Shown piece after piece: positions 1 to 6,578 of a stretch of DNA of 6,578 nt. Numbering within the stretch: position 1 is the first letter of the stretch; the number at the start of each line of letters is the position of its first letter. Below the pieces are notes generated by a model, which did no database searches, was not told the origin of the DNA, and worked only from the letters and a program-made list of their open reading frames with translations. The stretch is from a bacterium. GTDB taxonomy: Bacteria; Actinomycetota; Actinomycetes; Actinomycetales; Actinomycetaceae. The translations under genes and the position numbers were made by a program. The stretch spans positions 2,667 to 9,244 of the forward strand of contig JAUNRP010000073.1 of the NCBI GenBank assembly GCA_030544165.1, given 5' to 3'.

Positions 1-437
1 GAGAGGTTGGCGGCCGGGGCATTGGGCATCAGCATCGGGACGGTGAGGGGCAGGACGCGCCGCGCCCCCCTCTCGCGGACGGTGTCCCAGCCGTCCAGGA
101 GGGTGGTCACCCCGCCGATTCCGGAGGACGCCACCACCCCGAGCCGCTCCGCTTCCACCTCGGGTTCCCCCGCGTCCGCCCACGCCTCGAGCGCCGCCAC
201 CATCAGGAACTGCGTGGAGCGGTCCATCCTCTTCAGCTCGCGGACCTCGAGGACCTCGGACGGCTCGCGCGCCGCGAAGCCCGCGAACCCCACCGGGATC
301 TCGTAGCGCTCCTGCCAGTCGTTCTCGAAGGAACGGATGCCGGAGCGCCCGGCGAGGGCCGCCTCCCAGGTCTCGGCGGCGGTGCCGCCGAGCGGGTTGG
401 TGGTTCCCAGTCCGGTGATGACGACGCGGGGGGTCAT
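1..437 (-). CDS. fabF: FabF, beta-ketoacyl-ACP synthase II, N-terminal part (truncated by window edge)
   Basis: FabF condenses malonyl-ACP with acyl-ACP to lengthen fatty acids in the cytosolic type II system. I translated this frame by hand: it opens with ATG at 437 and stays open to base 1, giving 145 full codons of a protein usually about 410 residues long. It begins MTPRVVITGLGTTNPLGG, the typical KAS II opening, followed by TWEAALAGRSGIRSF (23-37), KRMDRSTQF (69-77), AALEAWADAG (81-90), the LGVVASSGIGG strand-turn (99-109) and PMLMPNAPAANLS near the cut. The catalytic Cys and two His residues lie beyond the window and cannot be checked. A GAGGAG Shine-Dalgarno sequence (442-447) four bases before the ATG supports this start. 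The gene lies 43 bp downstream of acpP on the same strand as the last visible gene of a fabD-fabH-acpP-fabF operon. The assignment to the KAS I/II family is secure. FabF rather than FabB rests on the operon context. Confidence 0.93.
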   Translation of the reverse strand, partial: MTPRVVITGLGTTNPLGGTAAETWEAALAGRSGIRSFENDWQERYEIPVGFAGFAAREPSEVLEVRELKRMDRSTQFLMVAALEAWADAGEPEVEAERLGVVASSGIGGVTTLLDGWDTVRERGARRVLPLTVPMLMPNAPAANL

Positions 438-470
438 GGAGCTCCTCGGGGTGCTACTGCTCAAACCGCT

Positions 471-489
471 CAGGCCCGAATCAGGCCTG
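471..489 (-). repeat. Small inverted repeat across the acpP stop codon
   Basis: A perfect 6-bp inverted repeat (caggcc at 471-476, ggcctg at 484-489) with a 7-base loop includes the acpP stop codon. On the transcript it could form a short GC-rich hairpin between acpP and fabF. No U-run follows, so it is not a convincing intrinsic terminator. It could mark RNA processing or stability control that keeps ACP more abundant than FabF, or it could be chance in GC-rich DNA. Confidence 0.25.
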
Positions 490-729
490 GGCCTTCGCGA
501 TGAAGTCAACGGCGTCCTGCACGGTGGAGAGCTTGGTGGCCTCCTCGTCCGGGATGCGCACCTCGAACTTCTCCTCGGCGTAGGTCATGATCGTCATCAT
601 CGAGAGCGAGTCGATGTCGAGGTCGTCCGTGAAGGTGGCCTCCGGGGTCACCTGCTCGGCGGGGAGGCCGGTCTCCTCGGCCACGATCTCGGCAAGGCCG
701 GCAAGGATTTCTTCGTTCGACAGGGCCAT
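481..729 (-). CDS. acpP: Acyl carrier protein of fatty acid synthesis
   Basis: This 82-residue protein carries growing acyl chains on a 4'-phosphopantetheine arm in type II fatty acid synthesis. The attachment site is Ser41 in the DIDSLS motif (38-43), after the helix I and loop segment ending FTDDLD. The C-terminal half, AEEKFEVRIPDEEATKLSTVQDAVDFI, has the usual ACP helix III-IV pattern. The start at 729 is preferred over an in-frame ATG at 783 because AGGAGG sits five bases ahead of it (735-740) and family length and homology begin at MALSNEEI; the longer reading would overlap the end of fabH. The stop codon of fabH shares a base with this Shine-Dalgarno sequence, so translation is probably coupled. 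At the positions matching E. coli ACP Asp38 and Glu41 this protein has Ser43 and Thr46, so helix II is less acidic near the prosthetic group. The operon context points to primary metabolism rather than a polyketide pathway. Confidence 0.97.
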   Translation of the reverse strand: MALSNEEILAGLAEIVAEETGLPAEQVTPEATFTDDLDIDSLSMMTIMTYAEEKFEVRIPDEEATKLSTVQDAVDFIAKAQA

Positions 730-734
730 GGGTG

Positions 735-740
735 CCTCCT
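735..740 (-). promoter_or_regulatory. acpP ribosome binding site overlapping the fabH stop
   Basis: AGGAGG on the minus strand lies five bases before the acpP ATG and decides its start. Its first A is also the last base of the fabH TGA stop (742-740). Ribosomes finishing fabH therefore end on the acpP initiation site, an arrangement that favours coupled translation or re-initiation. Confidence 0.85.
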
Positions 741-1756
741 CAGGCGTTGTTGTGATCGGGAAGGACAACCACCTGCGCGGCATATGCCAGACCGGCTCCG
801 AAGCCGATCTGCAGGGCGAGTTGACCTCCGTGGGCCTGGCCTTCGCGGAGCAGGCGCTCCGTGGCCAGGGGAATCGAGGCGGCCGAGGTGTTCCCCGTGT
901 CCGCGATATCGCGCCCCACCACCACGTCCTCGCGCAGGTGGAGCGACTTCATGAGCTGATCGATGATCCGCATGTTCGCCTGGTGCGGCACGAACACGTC
1001 GATGTCGGAGGGCTGGAGCCCCGCCGCCTCGATCGCCCGCGCCGCCACCTTCGCCATCTCGAAGGCGGCCCACTTGAACACGGTGGGACCCTCCTGGCGC
1101 AGCGTGGGCCAGCTCGTGTCCTCGCCCGTGCGGAAGGTATCGAACGAGTGGGTCTGGCGGATGGTCTGATCGTGCGAACCGTCCGAGCCCCACACCGTGG
1201 GCCCGATGCCGGGAGCGTCCGCCGGCCCCACCACCGCGGCCCCGGCGCCGTCGCCGAGCAGGAAGGAGATGGAGCGATCGGTGGGGTCGATGACGTCACT
1301 CATGCGCTCGGCCCCCACCACGAGCACGTGGCGGGCGGACCCGGAGCGGACCAGCGCGTCTGCCTGGCCCACCGCGTAGGGGTACCCGGCGCAGGCGGCG
1401 GAGATGTCCCACGCCGCCGCGCCCTGCGTGCCGATCCGGTCCGCCAGCGAGGCGGCCAGCGAGGGCGTGAGCTGCAGGTGGGTGACCGTGGCCACGATCA
1501 CCGTGTCGATGTCCGTGGGCTCGAGCCGCGCCAGCGAGATCGCCTCGCGTGATGCCCCGATGCACATGTCCAGCAGCGACTGGTCCTCGCCCGCGCGGCG
1601 GCGGGTGATGATTCCGGTGCGCTGCTGGATCCACTCGTCCGAGGAGTCGATGGGGCCGGCGATGTCGTCATTGGTGACCACGAGGTCCCCGCGCACGCCC
1701 GCCACGGAGAGGAGGCGGGAGTACTGGACCGTCTCGGCCATCCGGATCGCGCTCAT
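740..1756 (-). CDS. fabH: FabH, beta-ketoacyl-ACP synthase III
   Basis: FabH starts fatty acid synthesis by condensing an acyl-CoA primer with malonyl-ACP. The 338-residue product has normal family length and a complete catalytic triad: Cys122 in DISAACAGY, His258 in VFVPHQAN and Asn289 in DTGNTSAAS. Other hallmarks are SSDEWIQQRTGI (38-49), FLLGDGAGAAVV (165-176) and the C-terminal GFGAGLAYAAQ (318-328). The residue matching E. coli Phe87 appears to be Thr97 (LTPSLAAS), as in mycobacterial FabH (Thr87), which suggests a primer pocket wider than the acetyl-restricted E. coli enzyme; this is inference from hand alignment. The ATG at 1756 is supported by GGAGG seven bases upstream, inside the end of fabD. 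A second Met at residue 6 is possible but has no better signal. The start overlaps the fabD stop as ATGA, so the two are probably translationally coupled. acpP follows after 10 bases. Confidence 0.96.
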   Translation of the reverse strand: MSAIRMAETVQYSRLLSVAGVRGDLVVTNDDIAGPIDSSDEWIQQRTGIITRRRAGEDQSLLDMCIGASREAISLARLEPTDIDTVIVATVTHLQLTPSLAASLADRIGTQGAAAWDISAACAGYPYAVGQADALVRSGSARHVLVVGAERMSDVIDPTDRSISFLLGDGAGAAVVGPADAPGIGPTVWGSDGSHDQTIRQTHSFDTFRTGEDTSWPTLRQEGPTVFKWAAFEMAKVAARAIEAAGLQPSDIDVFVPHQANMRIIDQLMKSLHLREDVVVGRDIADTGNTSAASIPLATERLLREGQAHGGQLALQIGFGAGLAYAAQVVVLPDHNNA

Positions 1757-2673
1757 GCGCCTGCCTCCATCAGCTCGCGGGCGGCGTCCAGGTCATCCGG
1801 GGAGGTCAGCGCCACCGCGGGGACCCCCTTCAGCTCCCTCTTCGCGAGTCCGGTGAGCACGCCACCGGGCGCCAGTTCGATGATCGCGCCCACGCCGAGG
1901 TCCCGCATGCGGTCCATGCACAGGTCCCAGCGCACGGGGGAGGTGAGCTGGCTGACCAGCCGGGCCACAGCGTCGTGACCGCTCGCCACCACGGCTCCCT
2001 CACGGTTCGAGAGCAGGGGGACCGCGGGATCGCGCGGATTCAGGCGGTCCGCGGCCTCCTCGAACGGCTCCACGGCGGGGGACATGTGCTCGGTGTGGAA
2101 CGCCCCGGCCACCTGCAGCGGGATCACCCGCGCACGCGCGGGCGGATTCTCGGCCAGGTGGGCGAGCTGCTCCGGCGTCCCCGCGGCCACCACCTGCTGG
2201 GCGGAGTTCACGTTGGCGGGTGCGCACCCCGCCGCCTCGATCGCTTCCAGCACCTCATCCCTCTGTCCGCCGACGACGGCGCTCATGCTGGTGGGAATGC
2301 GTCCGGCCGCGTCTGCCATCAGTGCGCCACGACGCGCCGCCAGCGCCACCGCATCCTGCGGGCGGAGGACGCCGGAGAGCGCGAGGGCGGAGAGTTCTCC
2401 CACGGAGTGCCCGGCCACCACGCCGGCCGAGGTGGCGGGGAGGGAGCCGAGGAGGGAGAGGGCCGAGACGATCGAGGTGGCCACGATCAGCGGCTGGGCG
2501 TTGCCCGTGTCCGTGATGGTCTCCTGGTCCGCGCGGGTGCCGAGCTCGGCGAGGTCCACGCCGGAGGCCTCGGAGAGCGAGTCCACGAGTGCGGCGATGC
2601 CCGGATCGGCGAGCCAGGGCTCGAGCATTCCGGGGGTCTGGGAGCCCTGTCCGGGCGCGAGGATCGCAAGCAC
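1753..2673 (-). CDS. fabD: FabD, malonyl-CoA:ACP transacylase
   Basis: FabD moves the malonyl group from malonyl-CoA to ACP, supplying the extender unit to FabH and FabF. The 306-residue protein has normal length. Visible motifs are the PGQGSQTPG oxyanion-hole loop (7-15, Gln9), the nucleophile Ser90 in GHSVGE, the conserved Arg115 in AARRGALM that binds the malonyl carboxylate, His193 in GAFHTEHM, and NSAQQVVAAG (156-165). The start is GTG at 2673: the next residues are the conserved LAILAPGQGSQ, and no in-frame ATG lies just upstream. The Shine-Dalgarno sequence is weak (only GAGA-like bases about ten or more upstream), unlike the strong sites of fabH, acpP and fabF. It is the first gene of the fab operon, 110 bp after the regulator gene, and overlaps fabH by four bases. 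The function is secure. Confidence 0.96.
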   Translation of the reverse strand: MLAILAPGQGSQTPGMLEPWLADPGIAALVDSLSEASGVDLAELGTRADQETITDTGNAQPLIVATSIVSALSLLGSLPATSAGVVAGHSVGELSALALSGVLRPQDAVALAARRGALMADAAGRIPTSMSAVVGGQRDEVLEAIEAAGCAPANVNSAQQVVAAGTPEQLAHLAENPPARARVIPLQVAGAFHTEHMSPAVEPFEEAADRLNPRDPAVPLLSNREGAVVASGHDAVARLVSQLTSPVRWDLCMDRMRDLGVGAIIELAPGGVLTGLAKRELKGVPAVALTSPDDLDAARELMEAGA

Positions 2674-2741
2674 GTGTTCGATCGTCTCAACAATCCGAAC
2701 GCCCGAGCATGCCGCCGTGGCGACAAGTCGGTCTCAACGCG

Positions 2742-2758
2742 TTGTCGGAACCCCACAA
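2742..2758. promoter_or_regulatory. Candidate FasR-type operator upstream of fabD
   Basis: Within the 110-bp gap between the regulator and fabD lies a 17-bp imperfect inverted repeat of the form TTGTnGGnnnCCnACAA, with six of eight base pairs matching around a central base. On the minus strand it reads TTGTGGGGTTCCGACAA. It sits 69-85 bases upstream of the fabD start codon, directly next to a PucR-family regulator gene. I recall that Streptomyces FasR binds an inverted repeat of similar look (TTTGT and ACAAA arms around a G-rich and C-rich core) upstream of fabD, but I cannot verify that here. The rest of the gap contains no TA dinucleotide on the minus strand, hence no TANNNT box. The best weak -10 candidate is CATGCT (2706-2711), which would place the repeat centre near -51, a position usual for an activator. 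Confidence 0.5.
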
Positions 2759-2783
2759 AGGGCGGCGCGGCGTGTGGCTGCGG

Positions 2784-3992
2784 TCACGCGCGGGTGGTCC
2801 CGGGGGCCGAGGCCTCCGCGAGCCTGCCCACGGCCAGCGCGGTGCGCAGCACGTAGCCCTCGCGGGGATCGGTGGGGTCCCAGCCCACCACCTGGGCGAT
2901 CCGGCGGAGGCGGTAGCGCACGGTGTTGGGGTGGACGAACAGCTCCCGGGCCGCACCCTCGAGGGAGTGGCCCTGCCCGATGTACTCCTCGAGGGTGGCC
3001 ACCAGGGTGCTGCCCGCGGCCGCGAGGGGCCGGTAGAGGGACTCGATCAGCATGTTGCGGGCGAGGGGGTCCCCGTTGAGCATGCGCTCCGGGAGCAGGT
3101 CATCCGCGAGCACGGGATTGGGCGCCTTGGCCCACGCCGGAACTGCCAGCATCCCGGCCATAGCAGCCCGGACCGAGCGACCGGCGTCGGAAATCCCGCG
3201 CACCTCCGGACCGATCACCACGGGGCCGCTCTCGAAACCCGGGGCGAGCCGGCGTGCCACATCGAGGGGGGAGTCCCTGTGGCCGAGCACGGCGATCACG
3301 CGCTCGCCCTGGAGGCCGATCAGCACGTCCGCGGTCATGTGGCGGGCGCTGGCGCGCAGTTCGGCGGAGAACTCCGCGGCGTGCTTCTCCGGGGCGAGGC
3401 CCACGAGCGCGAGTGCCGGGCCCTCGCCGGTCCAGCCGAGCGTGGAGACGCGGGAGCGGAGCGTCTCGTCCGGGGCGCCGCGCACGAGCGCGTCCACGGC
3501 GAAGGACTCGAGGCGGGCGTCCCACGCGCCCCGGGTCTCTGCGGCGTTCGCGTAGACCTCGGCGGCGGTGAATGCCACCTCGCGGGAGTAGACGAGGACG
3601 GCCTCGCGTAGCAGCGGCTCGGATTCGGCGCCCACGAGCTCCACGGCGCGCTCCTCCACCACCTCCACGATCAGGCGGGTGAGGGCCACGGTCTGCTGGA
3701 GGGTGACGGAGCGGGCCAGGCTGCGGGGGGCGGCCCGGAAGATCTCGGTGGGGCTGGTGGACGCGGCCGAGGGGTTGCGAAGCCAGCGCGCGAACGCCGC
3801 GATCGACTCCTGGGCCACGATCCCGAGCCAGGAGCGGTCCGCCGCATCGAGCTTCCCCACCCACCCCAGATCGGCCTCCATCCGCTTGGAGGCCACCGCG
3901 GCGAGCGAGGAGGACCCCTGGGTGAGGGCCTCGGCCATCGCCTCGGGGTACTCGCGGCTGGCCCGGGGAGCCGGGGGATCGGTGCGTGCCAT
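2784..3992 (-). CDS. fasR: PucR-family transcriptional regulator, probable FasR-like activator of fab genes
   Basis: This 402-residue protein ends in a PucR/CdaR-type helix-turn-helix domain: about residues 330-390 contain LVATLEEYIGQGHSLEGAA, the recognition-helix region HPNTVRYRLRRI (354-365) and DPREGYVLRTALAVGRL (375-391). The N-terminal half (about 30-165) is a helical sensor-like region containing DRSWLGIVAQESIAAFARWL (52-71), which as I remember it resembles Streptomyces FasR. Residues about 190-300 form the middle domain that links sensor and DNA-binding parts in this family. There is no signal peptide or membrane segment. In Streptomyces, FasR is an activator of the adjacent fabD-fabH-acpP-fabF operon; the same adjacency here makes that role likely, but ligand and targets are inferred. 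The ATG at 3992 has no clear Shine-Dalgarno sequence; an upstream TAAGCT fits leaderless initiation. Met19 is an alternative start, so the poorly conserved first 18 residues are uncertain. Confidence 0.85.
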   Translation of the reverse strand: MARTDPPAPRASREYPEAMAEALTQGSSSLAAVASKRMEADLGWVGKLDAADRSWLGIVAQESIAAFARWLRNPSAASTSPTEIFRAAPRSLARSVTLQQTVALTRLIVEVVEERAVELVGAESEPLLREAVLVYSREVAFTAAEVYANAAETRGAWDARLESFAVDALVRGAPDETLRSRVSTLGWTGEGPALALVGLAPEKHAAEFSAELRASARHMTADVLIGLQGERVIAVLGHRDSPLDVARRLAPGFESGPVVIGPEVRGISDAGRSVRAAMAGMLAVPAWAKAPNPVLADDLLPERMLNGDPLARNMLIESLYRPLAAAGSTLVATLEEYIGQGHSLEGAARELFVHPNTVRYRLRRIAQVVGWDPTDPREGYVLRTALAVGRLAEASAPGTTRA

Positions 3993-3999
3993 GCCCGAA

Positions 4000-4005
4000 A
4001 GCTTA
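4000..4005 (-). promoter_or_regulatory. Candidate -10 box of fasR, probably leaderless
   Basis: TAAGCT on the minus strand matches the actinobacterial TANNNT -10 pattern and ends seven bases before the fasR ATG. That spacing would put the transcription start on or next to the A of the ATG, giving a leaderless mRNA. The absence of a Shine-Dalgarno sequence before this ATG fits. No convincing -35 element is visible in the GC-rich sequence upstream. Confidence 0.45.
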
Positions 4006-4022
4006 GGGCCGGGCGGCGGCGG

Positions 4023-4037
4023 GCGGGGCGGCCCCGC
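4023..4037. repeat. 15-bp GC palindrome in the fasR-aspA divergent gap
   Basis: The sequence gcggggc-g-gccccgc is a perfect 7-bp inverted repeat around one central base, lying between the divergent starts of fasR and aspA. With a one-base centre it cannot fold as a hairpin as written, so a protein-binding site is the more natural reading. In DNA this rich in G and C it may also be chance. Confidence 0.2.
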
Positions 4038-4092
4038 GCCGTGGCCGGTGGGGGAAGGGCCGCGAAGCCATGCGGGGGGACTGGCGCCTCGC

Positions 4093-4098
4093 TAGCAT
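4093..4098 (+). promoter_or_regulatory. Candidate -10 box of aspA
   Basis: TAGCAT matches the TANNNT pattern and is the only such hexamer on this strand in the 60 bases before aspA. It would give a transcript start near 4105 and a leader of about 40 bases that includes the AAGGAG ribosome binding site (4134-4139). The -35 region is not recognisable, as is common in high-GC actinobacterial promoters. Confidence 0.4.
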
Positions 4099-4143
4099 CG
4101 AACGTGGGCCACACGCCCGCCTGCCACCACTCGAAGGAGAGAG

Positions 4144-5708
<1,565 letters not shown>

Positions 5709-5712
<4 letters not shown>

Positions 5713-6578
5713 GCGTCGCCACCCTCGGAGCCGGACTCGCCCGCCCGCACGTCCAGGAGGCGGTACTTCTCGATCGCCTCGGCCACGTGCTTCTCGTCGT
5801 AGCGGCCCTCCTTGGCGAGCGCCTGGAGCGCCTTGGCCACCATGGAGTGCGCGTCGATGTTGAAGTAGCGGCGGGCGGCGGGACGCGTGTCCGAGAACCC
5901 GAAGCCGTCGGCACCGAGGGTGTGGTACTCGCCGGGCACCCACTTGCGGATCTGGTCCTGGACCAGGTGGTCGTAGTCCGAGGTGGCGATGAACGGACCC
6001 TCTGAGCCCTCGAGCTGCTGGGTGAGGAACGCGGTGCGCTTCTCACCGCCGCCGAGCAGGTTGTGGCGGTCCGTCTCCACGCCGTCGCGGCGCAGCTCGG
6101 CCCAGGAGGTCACGGACCACACGGCGGCGTCCACGCCCCAGTCCTTGCGGAGGAGTTCCTTGGCGTGCAGGGCCCAGGGCAGGCCCACGCCCGAGGCGAG
6201 GAGCTGGACCTTCTCGCCACCCTCGCCGTCGTGCTCGGCCACCCTGTAGATGCCCTTGAGCAGGCCCTCCACGTCCAGGTCCTCCGGCTCCGCCGGCTGT
6301 GCCATGGGCTCGTTGTACACGGTGAGGTAGTACATGACGTCCTGGTTGCGGCCGTCCGAGCCGTCCCCGTACATGCGCGTGAGGCCGTCCTTCATGATGT
6401 GGCCGATCTCGTACGCGTAGGCCGGATCGTAGATCACGAACGCGTGGTTGGTGCCCGCCAGGATGGGGGAGTGGCCGTCCATGTGCTGGGTGCCCTCACC
6501 GGCCAGCGTGGTGCGGCCCGCGGTGGCGCCGATCACGAAGCCGCGCGCGAGCTGGTCTCCCGCCGCCCAGAACTGGTC
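5709..6578 (-). CDS. aceE: AceE, pyruvate dehydrogenase E1 (homodimeric type), C-terminal 289 residues (truncated by window edge)
   Basis: AceE is the thiamine-diphosphate enzyme that decarboxylates pyruvate and acetylates the lipoyl E2 subunit, leading to acetyl-CoA. The frame is open from the window edge: the first visible residues are DQFWAAGDQLARGF, followed by VIGATAGRTTLAGEG and the conserved QHMDGHS (31-37 of the fragment), then YDPAYAYEIGHIMKDGLTRM (50-69), TVYNEP, a KGIYR segment, SVTSWAELRRDGVE, the GADGFGFSDTRPAARRYFN stretch and the helical end RYDEKHVAEAIEKYRLLDV. This order matches the C-terminal third of E. coli AceE and actinobacterial homologues of about 900 residues. The cofactor-binding N-terminal domain is outside the window. 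An internal GTG at 6536 is not the start. The last 12 or so residues (RAGESGSEGGDA) form a short variable tail. It converges with aspA with a 4-bp overlap of stop codons. The function is secure. Confidence 0.95.

Noticed and set aside
7..306. A 99-codon plus-strand frame at the left edge
   Set aside because: It is antisense to the fabF 5' region, whose translation is clearly a KAS II N-terminus.
481..783. Longer acpP starting at 783
   Set aside because: The extra 18 residues have no counterpart in ACPs, overlap the fabH end, and bypass the AGGAGG that sits correctly before the ATG at 729.
587..1552. A 321-codon plus-strand frame across acpP and fabH
   Set aside because: It is antisense to two well-supported genes, with biased low-complexity composition (Arg, His, Gly) and no family motif. 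Long antisense frames are routine in high-GC DNA.
2674..2783. Intrinsic terminator between fasR and fabD
   Set aside because: No stable hairpin followed by a T-run is visible on the minus strand, and the only clear inverted repeat looks like an operator.
1975..3611. Several plus-strand frames (for example 1975-2856, 2084-3079, 2589-3611) opposite fabD and fasR
   Set aside because: They overlap each other and real genes, begin and end without regard to gene borders, and have the compositional look of shadows.

Overview
This is a very GC-rich, densely packed chromosomal window from a member of the Actinomycetota. The gene set (fabD-fabH-acpP-fabF behind a PucR-type regulator, with an AceE-type pyruvate dehydrogenase E1 nearby) and the protein style, for example an ACP reading DIDSLSMMT and an AceE reading SDTRPAARRYFN, point to Micrococcales or a close relative. 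The genus cannot be fixed by reading alone.

Layout. Minus strand, positions 1-2673, in transcription order: fabD (1753-2673), fabH (740-1756), acpP (481-729) and the first 145 codons of fabF (1-437, cut by the window edge). Upstream of fabD, a 110-bp gap holds an imperfect inverted repeat (2742-2758) that is a good candidate operator. Next is a minus-strand PucR-family regulator that I call fasR-like (2784-3992). A 151-bp divergent gap (3993-4143) separates it from aspA, aspartate ammonia-lyase, the only plus-strand gene (4144-5712). aspA converges on the 3' part of aceE (minus strand, 5709-6578, cut by the window edge), and the two TAG stop codons interlock in one CTAG.

How the genes fit together. 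Pyruvate dehydrogenase E1 helps make acetyl-CoA. FabD loads malonyl groups onto ACP, FabH starts chains by condensing an acyl-CoA primer with malonyl-ACP, and FabF elongates them. The regulator is the likely transcriptional activator of the fab operon, by analogy with Streptomyces FasR. AspA links aspartate to fumarate and ammonia and has no direct role in this pathway. Its opposite orientation suggests it was inserted into an otherwise co-directional aceE-fasR-fab arrangement.

I found no RNA genes, mobile elements, CRISPR arrays or phage genes, and no new multi-gene system. No gap between genes exceeds about 150 bp. The points most worth following are the candidate operator upstream of fabD, the repetitive acidic C-terminal tail of AspA, the interlocked aspA/aceE stops, and a probable leaderless promoter for the regulator.
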